Positions 42,192 through 49,615 of a stretch of DNA of 49,615 bases are shown piece after piece; positions within the stretch are counted from its first letter, which is position 1; each line of letters begins with the position of its first letter. Under the pieces are notes generated by a model. It was not told the DNA's origin. It saw only the letters and a program-made list of their open reading frames with translations, and did no database searches. Source of the DNA: an uncultured Clostridia bacterium (GTDB lineage: Bacteria > Bacillota > Clostridia > Christensenellales > UBA1242); contig CALWKF010000011.1 of NCBI GenBank assembly GCA_944381215.1, positions 1 through 49,615 on the forward strand, read 5' to 3'. The position numbers were made by a program, and so were the translations under genes.

Positions 42192-42302
42192 ATTGGCGTG
42201 CTAGATATCCAAATCGGCGACTTGGACAGATAATGCGCTAGATACAAGGAGCACGCCAAAAATCACGAAGGCATGTATAGGGAAATACATAACTGAGTGA
42301 TT
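42192..42302 (-). terminator. Two nested stem-loops downstream of gyrB
   Basis: First element 42192-42259: outer stem TTGGCGTGCT/AGCACGCCAA with inner TCCAA/TTGGA. Second element 42260-42302: outer AAATCAC/GTGATTT with inner ATGTAT/ATACAT. On the minus strand the second is followed by TTTTTGG, so it can terminate gyrB, whose stop is at 42332. Together they form a compact structured 3' region. Confidence 0.55.
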
Positions 42303-42331
42303 TATTGGCTCGCGACGCAGTAGATAGTGTA

Positions 42332-44248
<1,917 letters not shown>

Positions 44249-44570
44249 AATTAACCTCTCGTAAATTTTTTTCGTTCGGGCAAAATATAATTAAGTAATC
44301 AAATCTAGAATTTATATTATTTTCAAATTAATCGTTCGGGCAATTCTTTTAATTTAATCGGCAATTTTTTTATTTTTTAATTTTGTTAACAATTTTTATT
44401 GCATCGTAAATTGAATTTAATTAGCATTTTTTATTAATTTTTTTAATTTAATTGGTATTTTTTAGATTTAATTGCAATTTTTTACTATTAATACATCAAT
44501 TAAACAGCCGTTTTTATCGTTTCCAATTTAAGTAGTTGTTTTTTACTATTTTTAAATTAATTGGCATTTT
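44249..44570. other. AT-rich spacer with degenerate repeated units
   Basis: Several units of the form TTTAATT-N-GCATTTTTTA follow at intervals of about 25-35 bases (near 44355, 44420, 44450, 44470 and 44560), the last running into the end of the first metalloprotease gene. CGTTCGGGCAA occurs twice, near 44272 and 44332. It should contain the gyrB promoter. No gene is visible. Confidence 0.5.
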
Positions 44571-45752
44571 TTAGCGTTTTAAAATCTCCTCGGCGTCGTA
44601 TTTTATAGGGCCGTATTTGAGGAAATCTTCGAGTTTTTTGCGCCGAAGTTTATTTAGGTCGTACTTAGGTCTGCTAAATGTTCTTAAATAAGCCGTCTGC
44701 ACTTTGCTCTTGTTTTTTAGGTTAAATTTTGAGTCAAAGTAGTTGTTCATCAGTTCGCACGTTGGAGTACCGCCCATGACCACCTTGCGACAGTTTAAGT
44801 AGTACTTGGCCTTGTCCTCGCTGATTTTCGCGAGTTTCTGGCTCAAAAAATAGTGGTCGCAGAATTTAATTAGGTCCTTTATCGAGTCCATATGGGTTTT
44901 TAAGTCGAAGTTTTGGGAGTTAAGTTCGGGCAAGTTTTTTTCGTTTTCGGGGTTTAGGACGGTGGAAAGGTAGCCATGTAGCAGGTTTTTAAACTCTTGT
45001 GTGGCGTGGCTTACATGTGTGTCCTCGCTCGCGCCCAAAATGTGCTCGCGCCGAAGCTGATTGTTGCTGACCGCATTCCACATTCCCACCAAGTACACCG
45101 ACCAATCGTACGCACTCGGCTGGTGAAATTGGCTCGGGTCCATGCGGGAGGCAAGGTCCATCGCCCACTCCTCGACCACCCCTTCCTCAATCATGCGCGA
45201 GGCAAAGTCGTTCGCAAAAAGGCTGTTGTACTCCACATTATCGCGGAAAAAGTAGATGTCGGTATTGCCCAAAATCTTGCAAATCGTGTGGCCGTTGTCC
45301 TCGAATTTAGGGATGATTTTGTAGGGGTACGCGCTTGCGGAAAAGGGAAAGAACTTGGCCTTGGCAATTGCGTGAATCATTTCGTGGGCAAAGGCGCGCT
45401 GGCGTTTGTAGTCGAACTCAGCATTGCTGTTGGTGGCTGGGAGATTGGAGGAAATAATTTCGACGGGCTCCAAAAACTTATACCACTCGGGGCTGTTTTT
45501 CAAGTCCAATTTCGCCTCGTGCTCTTTTATGTCGATACCTATGCTGTTGTACCTTTTTTCGCCCTTGAGGTCGAATCGGGTGGCCTCGCCCGCAACTCTA
45601 TTTTGTAAGTCGCGAAAGCGGAATTTGGTGTTTGAAATTGTGTCGTCTAAATGCTCGCGCTCGGTCGGTGCATATTTAAGCGCATCCTCGTACACTGCCT
45701 CGACCAAAGGCACAAAACTTTTAAACTTTTTCTCCAACAATTTTTTGTCCAT
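44571..45752 (-). CDS. Putative zinc metalloprotease (HExxH), paralogue 1 of 4
   Basis: I do not recognise a named family. The 393-residue protein has HEMIH (123-127) after a hydrophobic-aromatic lead (QRAFAHEMIHAIAKAKFF), and 62 residues later MIEEGVVEEWAMDL (188-201), in which a Glu could be the third zinc ligand as in gluzincins. Next is the shared motif VGMWNAVSNNQLRRE (222-236) and, further on, LIKFCDHYFLSQK. The first 50 residues also match the paralogues (FVPLVEAVYEDALKYAP). There is no signal peptide or membrane helix, so it is probably cytoplasmic. The C-terminus is basic (KLRRKKLEDFLKYG). GGAGAG precedes the ATG. It is the last gene of a tandem array of four on the minus strand. Peptidase activity is inferred from the motif only. 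Confidence 0.7.
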   Translation of the reverse strand: MDKKLLEKKFKSFVPLVEAVYEDALKYAPTEREHLDDTISNTKFRFRDLQNRVAGEATRFDLKGEKRYNSIGIDIKEHEAKLDLKNSPEWYKFLEPVEIISSNLPATNSNAEFDYKRQRAFAHEMIHAIAKAKFFPFSASAYPYKIIPKFEDNGHTICKILGNTDIYFFRDNVEYNSLFANDFASRMIEEGVVEEWAMDLASRMDPSQFHQPSAYDWSVYLVGMWNAVSNNQLRREHILGASEDTHVSHATQEFKNLLHGYLSTVLNPENEKNLPELNSQNFDLKTHMDSIKDLIKFCDHYFLSQKLAKISEDKAKYYLNCRKVVMGGTPTCELMNNYFDSKFNLKNKSKVQTAYLRTFSRPKYDLNKLRRKKLEDFLKYGPIKYDAEEILKR

Positions 45753-46066
45753 AATCTCTCCTCTAATAAAATTCCCCGCCCCCGCGTCTATGCAAGCACA
45801 TCGGCGAATTTCTTAGCCCCGCAACTTGCAATGTTTCCCACGCAAGCAAGGCAAGTTTTTACGTGAAATCAACGCATTTTTATATTCCGCTCTTCCCCGC
45901 CCCCGCGAAATACTAATTTATGACACTCGTCAACTTAATTTTATCTTCCGCTAGGCTTGTCTCGTCAAGGCGTGCTGATTTTACTATACATTTTGTAGGC
46001 CTGTACTTCTGCATTTTATTTATTTACCAAAACAATGTACGGAATAAAATTTCTGCCTTTTTTGGG
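45753..46066. other. Spacer between metalloprotease paralogues 1 and 2 with a GC-rich direct repeat
   Basis: TTCCCCGCCCCCGCG occurs at 45772-45786 and again at 45893-45907, 121 bases apart, an unusual GC-rich word in this AT-rich genome. GCAACTTGCAATG and GCAAGCAAGGCAAG lie between. No convincing open frame of useful length is seen on the minus strand, and no promoter pair can be singled out. Confidence 0.5.
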
Positions 46067-47425
46067 TTACCTTGCTAGTGCGTCGGCCTCTTTTTGAGTG
46101 GCCAGGTCGTGCTCCGTTTTGAAAGCAGGAATGCGGTAGGCCTTCGTCAAATCGCCAAGCCATTCTTCCTCGACGTCGTCAAAGTCGGCAAACTCGCAAA
46201 GGTACGAGAGCATGTTCTTAGGGTCGGTCGCCTGACTGCGCAAGTACGCGTACTTTTTCTGCTGTTCGGGCGTGAGGTCGTGGAGCCAGTAGTGGTCATC
46301 GATGTATTCGAGTAGCGCACTCATCCGCTCACCAATGACCTTGGGGTCAAAGGTGCTGGGGTCGACGAGTAGCGGGTTGCCCTCCCTGTCGGTGTAGTCG
46401 TATGGGTCGATTGCGCACACCTCGAGTAAATCTTGGTACCGCTCCAAAAAGTCGTCAGTCGCCCTCGAATTCTCACTGGAAGTGCCGTTTACGAAACGTT
46501 TGCGCAACTCGCCATTTGAGAGCAGATTCCACATTCCCACTAAGTGCACAAAGGGGCGGTAGTCGCTGTTTTCGCGCTCCTGATACTCCATGTATTCGCG
46601 ACTGTTGAACACGAGGCCCAAGTTCTCAGCAATGTCCCACACGATGTCATCGACAATGCTCTCCTCGCACAAATTTCCCGAGGGCGACTCGTAGATAAAG
46701 TCCATACCACCTTGCTTATTTGCCTCATAAACCTGAACACAGGCATTGCCGTAAGTTTTGGCCATAAAGTACTTTTTGTAGTCCTTGGGGTCGGCATTTA
46801 TGGACTGCGCACACACATCGAGGTAACTCTCGACCTCGGCAGTCTTAGGCAAGAAAAACACCTGTTTATTAGCCATCATGTGCGTGAGTTCGTGCACGGC
46901 GGATAGGCGTTTATTTGATTTTGCAAACTGCGCCCACTCGTAAAACATATTGGGCCTAAAATCCTCGCGGTAAGTAAGCACCGCATTACCGCCCACATCG
47001 GCCACGCGCTCAAGGTGGTTGTCAATACTCTCAATGTCCGCGCGGTCGCGAATGTCAAAAAAGTATGTGCATGCCTCACCTGCCAACTCCTCTTTCGTCT
47101 TGTCGCGCACCCACTCGCCGTTTTCGTCGTAAATACCAGGGTCGAGGTAGTCGTCTTGGCTAATGCGGATGCTCCCGCGAATGTGCCGTCCTACCTCCAT
47201 TCGAATGCAGTAGCCGTCGAGACCAAAGTCCTCTTGTCTCACGGAGGCAAACTTCATTTTCGTGTACTTCAATCTATCGAGCAACTCCGCGCGCGTGGCA
47301 TCGTCCTTTACATAATTCAAAATTTCGCGGAAATACGGCTCGACCACGGGCGCAAACCTCCCGTACTGGCGGTTAATTCTTCCCTTGTCCGAAAAAAATT
47401 TCTTTTCCTCGTAATTTAGTTCCAT
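46067..47425 (-). CDS. Putative zinc metalloprotease (HExxH), paralogue 2 of 4
   Basis: The largest copy, 452 residues. HELTH lies at 178-182 in RLSAVHELTHMMANKQVFF; the motif in the place of EEGxVE is CEESIVDDIVWDI (253-265), so the acidic residues persist but the Gly is Ser and the Trp-Ala is changed. VHLVGMWNLLSNGELRKR (293-310) matches the common motif. An N-terminal insertion of about 50 residues with Asp/Gly-rich segments (DDYLDPGIYDENGEWVRDKT) explains the later position of HExxH. The conserved opening (YGRFAPVVEPYFREILNYV) is present. No signal peptide. AAGGAG precedes the ATG; the gap to the upstream paralogue is only 56 bases, so paralogues 2 and 3 are probably co-transcribed. Function unknown. 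Confidence 0.7.
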   Translation of the reverse strand: MELNYEEKKFFSDKGRINRQYGRFAPVVEPYFREILNYVKDDATRAELLDRLKYTKMKFASVRQEDFGLDGYCIRMEVGRHIRGSIRISQDDYLDPGIYDENGEWVRDKTKEELAGEACTYFFDIRDRADIESIDNHLERVADVGGNAVLTYREDFRPNMFYEWAQFAKSNKRLSAVHELTHMMANKQVFFLPKTAEVESYLDVCAQSINADPKDYKKYFMAKTYGNACVQVYEANKQGGMDFIYESPSGNLCEESIVDDIVWDIAENLGLVFNSREYMEYQERENSDYRPFVHLVGMWNLLSNGELRKRFVNGTSSENSRATDDFLERYQDLLEVCAIDPYDYTDREGNPLLVDPSTFDPKVIGERMSALLEYIDDHYWLHDLTPEQQKKYAYLRSQATDPKNMLSYLCEFADFDDVEEEWLGDLTKAYRIPAFKTEHDLATQKEADALAR

Positions 47426-47481
47426 TTTTGCTCCTTAATAATGGTATTTAGTGCCTTTTCGTAAGTTTGGGCATTTAATCT

Positions 47482-48735
47482 TTACTTATTTAGTGATTCG
47501 AGAGTGGCTTGTTTTACCCTGCGGGGTAGTTTGGTTAAGTAATATTTTAGGTCGTCAGCATACCAGCGTACAAACTGGCTGATTTTTATGTCGCCCTTGA
47601 TTACCCCACGGCCTTCGCGCGCCATTTGATTTAAATACCAAAGTGTGTCAAATTCATGGCGTTGCGAGTACGGAATCTGTCGCTTTAATTTTTCCTCAAC
47701 CACGTTAAAGACCTTGTCCAAATCGGGCTTTTCTTTCTCGCCAGCATATTGCTTCATATGCTCACGTAGCGGCCGCATAGACTTTAAATATGCCATACTC
47801 AAATCGTACTTTCCGCACTCGGCATCGGTGTGCGCCTTGCGGTCAAAGTTTGCATCGCAGTACTTAATGAGCGACAGATAATTTTCAGCAATTTTATCGG
47901 TGTCGTACTCGTATTTTTGCTCTTGGAGCTTTGGAATAGTAACACTTAACAGGCGTAACATTTGCATTTTAAACTCATAGGTCTTTTCGCTATCTACGGT
48001 GTCATCCTCGATACCAGTGATAAATTCGCGGCGAAGTTGAAAGTTACTACACAGATTCCAGCAAGTGACAAAGGACACAGGCAACTTGTACGCGATAATT
48101 GCCACGCGCTCGGACGTTCGAGTAAAGCGGTTATTAATGTCCTCGAGAGTTAAGTCGCTCGCCCAGTCCTCGACAATTCCCTCCTCAATCATGCCAGGTA
48201 GTAAAGGATTTTTCCTATTTTTCCCGACCACGTTCAAATCATATTTACCAAAAGAGGCATTCCCAGTGACAACGGTATAATGGCCTGGTTCGTCCTCACC
48301 TGGCCTCGGCCTTTCAGCAGATAGCGCATGTAACATTTCATGGTAAAAGGTTATGCGGTACTTGTATTCGTACCCGTCTAGTCTCAGCAAGGTGTCATTC
48401 GAAATTTTCCCGCGCCTTTGATTAACGCTGGTTAGCGGTAATGCTATGTCTTGAAGCTCGGCGGGACGTTTTACGAGTAATTTGATTCCGCTTTGCCTTT
48501 TACCATTAATGAGTACATGTTCAGTAGCGCCGTAACAGATAGAACTATCATCCTCTTCTAACTTCGGTTTTGTCCGCACTTTTATCCGCCCGAGTCTGTC
48601 TAGCACCTCGTCGGCCTTTTCGGGCGCGACGAGGGTAACTCGGGCATACAAGCTCGGCACGTACTTCGCATACGGCCCAAAATTTTTCATCAATTTGGGG
48701 TCATCAAAAAACTTCACGGCTTCTTTTATATTCAT
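47482..48735 (-). CDS. Putative zinc metalloprotease (HExxH), paralogue 3 of 4
   Basis: A 417-residue protein from the ATG at 48735, chosen because AGGTGG lies five bases upstream (a GTG three codons earlier lacks one). In this numbering HEMLH is at 132-136 (YRITFYHEMLHALSAERP) and IEEGIVEDWASDL at 183-195, giving the clearest HExxH-x(about 47)-EEG pattern of the set. VTCWNLCSNFQLRRE and the following GIEDDT match the array motif, and LIKYCDANF followed by KYDLSMAYLKSMRP is shared with paralogue 4. There is no signal peptide. Upstream lie degenerate 21-22-bp repeats (48763-48870) in the orientation seen ahead of valS. The C-terminus is basic. Protease activity is inferred; the substrate is unknown. 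Confidence 0.72.
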   Translation of the reverse strand: MNIKEAVKFFDDPKLMKNFGPYAKYVPSLYARVTLVAPEKADEVLDRLGRIKVRTKPKLEEDDSSICYGATEHVLINGKRQSGIKLLVKRPAELQDIALPLTSVNQRRGKISNDTLLRLDGYEYKYRITFYHEMLHALSAERPRPGEDEPGHYTVVTGNASFGKYDLNVVGKNRKNPLLPGMIEEGIVEDWASDLTLEDINNRFTRTSERVAIIAYKLPVSFVTCWNLCSNFQLRREFITGIEDDTVDSEKTYEFKMQMLRLLSVTIPKLQEQKYEYDTDKIAENYLSLIKYCDANFDRKAHTDAECGKYDLSMAYLKSMRPLREHMKQYAGEKEKPDLDKVFNVVEEKLKRQIPYSQRHEFDTLWYLNQMAREGRGVIKGDIKISQFVRWYADDLKYYLTKLPRRVKQATLESLNK

Positions 48736-48762
48736 AATTACCACCTTTTTTGTTTTGAAAAT

Positions 48763-48870
48763 GCACTATACTCGCAAAATTTTGCGACAATATACCAAAA
48801 TTTCGTAACATACCCACAAAAATCTACAACAATATACCTAAATTTTGCTACTTAACCTAGCAATTTTTTG
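48763..48870 (-). repeat. Degenerate tandem 21-22-bp units upstream of metalloprotease paralogue 3
   Basis: Five units can be read, e.g. on the plus strand GACAATATACCAAAATTTCG, AACATACCCACAAAAATCT and AACAATATACCTAAATTTTG. In reverse complement they match the GC(G/A)AAATTTTG...GTATA units before valS. They occupy the intergenic gap between paralogues 4 and 3, pointing in the direction of transcription. Confidence 0.6.
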
Positions 48871-48889
48871 ATTAAAACTTGTTTTAGTG

Positions 48890-49615
48890 CTATTTTATAT
48901 AAGCCGAATAGCGTTTGCCTATTTGGTTGCGCGTGGAAATAGGCTTGATTTTTTTGTTGCTCATCAATTCAAGGCTGTCCCTGCCCTTTATTTTAGGTGT
49001 AAATTTATGCTCGCGGTAAAGTTTTAAAATATCTATGAGGTGTTGAGGGGCTGGAATCAGCGCGCGAAGGGCCCGCAAGGTATCCGCCCTAATGCTAGAT
49101 AGCCTTGCCATATTTTCAGGCTCGAGATTGTCCTGCAACTCGACAAAAATTGGGAAACCGCTCTTTATATATTTCATACACATTGTGTACTTTTCTTTTT
49201 CGTAGTCGCTGTGCGCACTCGCGTTAAACCTGGTATCACACATAATAATTAAATCAGCATACTTTTTGGCAATCGCCTGCGCGTCGTAGTCCTCTAGTGT
49301 GGCCTCGGGCTTTTCTAGGCACAGCGCGCGGTAAAAATCGCACATCTTTTGCTTGAATTCGGCCGTGTCGGCACTGTTTTGCGTGTCCTCGTCATCGCCT
49401 TTTAGGTATTCACGGCGGAGTTGATTGTCTGTGGACAAGTTCCAGCAAATTATAAGACTTGTGGCTAACGGGTTTTTCACGCGCCATAAATAAGGCCTCG
49501 AGCGAGTGTAGACGTTTTTTACGTCCATGTCGACCATATCAGTCGCCCAATTCTCCAAAATTCCGCCCTCGATTCGCTCCGTAACCGAAAAGGTGTAAGC
49601 GGAAGTCAGCGGGTT
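48890..49615 (-). CDS. Putative zinc metalloprotease family, paralogue 4 of 4 (5' end outside window)
   Basis: The frame is open to the right edge; the TTG at 49558 is an internal codon, because NPLTSAYTFSVTERIEGG and then ILENWATDM read through it and align with the (E)EGxVExWAxD motif of the other copies. ICWNLSTDNQLRRE followed by LKGDDEDT, and LIIMCDTRFNASAHSDYEKE with KYIKSGFP, confirm membership, closest to paralogue 3. The HExxH should lie in the part beyond the window. The Gly-Gly in IEGGILE, in place of Glu-Glu-Gly, leaves one possible ligand Glu (the one before GG). The visible 241 residues end in a basic tail (NKKIKPISTRNQIGKRY). Confidence 0.65.
   Translation of the reverse strand, partial: NPLTSAYTFSVTERIEGGILENWATDMVDMDVKNVYTRSRPYLWRVKNPLATSLIICWNLSTDNQLRREYLKGDDEDTQNSADTAEFKQKMCDFYRALCLEKPEATLEDYDAQAIAKKYADLIIMCDTRFNASAHSDYEKEKYTMCMKYIKSGFPIFVELQDNLEPENMARLSSIRADTLRALRALIPAPQHLIDILKLYREHKFTPKIKGRDSLELMSNKKIKPISTRNQIGKRYSAYIK

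Overview
The window looks like a chromosomal segment of an anaerobic, low-GC, Firmicutes-like (Clostridia-type) bacterium. The reasons are strong AGGAGG-type ribosome sites with frequent TTG/GTG starts, very AT-rich intergenic DNA, CCA-encoding tRNA genes, a desulfoferrodoxin-type superoxide reductase, PPDK together with pyruvate kinase, a SipW-like signal peptidase and pairs of ABC-2 transporter ATPases. No marker fixes the species. TGA is used as a stop codon.

Layout. 1-3108: 3' part of a large cell-surface protein built of MBG-like repeats. 3317-8583: minus-strand genes trpS, two membrane proteins (one YhhN-like), a HAD phosphatase and an M16 peptidase. 8691-10416: an RNA-rich stretch with tRNA-Pro(AGG), a 27-bp inverted repeat, an interspersed repeat, a double-HTH regulator, tRNA-Leu(CAA) and a duplicated tRNA 3' end. 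10742-14551: a three-gene ABC-2 transporter operon. 14945-18000: an AT-rich four-gene restriction-modification island. 18202-26558: typA, a lipoprotein, superoxide reductase, an archaeal-type valS and a 519-residue protein of unknown function. 26882-33591: SipW-like peptidase, short pyruvate kinase, a 54-residue small gene, a divergent PPDK and gltX. 34124-37910: a membrane protein, an alpha/beta hydrolase and a toxSAS-Panacea toxin-antitoxin cassette between 36-bp direct repeats. 37954-44248: gyrA with a decayed acidic tail, a SLOG protein, a small XRE regulator and gyrB. 44571-49615: four tandem paralogues of a putative zinc metalloprotease family that I do not recognise; the last runs off the edge.

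How it fits together. Housekeeping genes (trpS, typA, valS, gltX, gyrA, gyrB, pyk) alternate with accessory modules: restriction-modification, toxin-antitoxin, SLOG/XRE and the metalloprotease array. The best candidate for an undescribed system is the metalloprotease array: each complete copy has HExxH, a downstream acidic (E)E-G/S-x-V-(E/D) motif and a shared WN-x3-SN-x-(Q/E)LR motif. The second is the PPDK, which appears to have lost its catalytic cysteine and two nucleotide-domain residues and sits close to a pyruvate kinase without its C-terminal domain. Several intergenic repeat families (a composite palindromic element in at least three full loci plus a fragment, and 21-22-bp AAATTTTG/TATA units ahead of genes) add structure that the genes do not explain. 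All functional calls come from reading motifs; no database search was possible.
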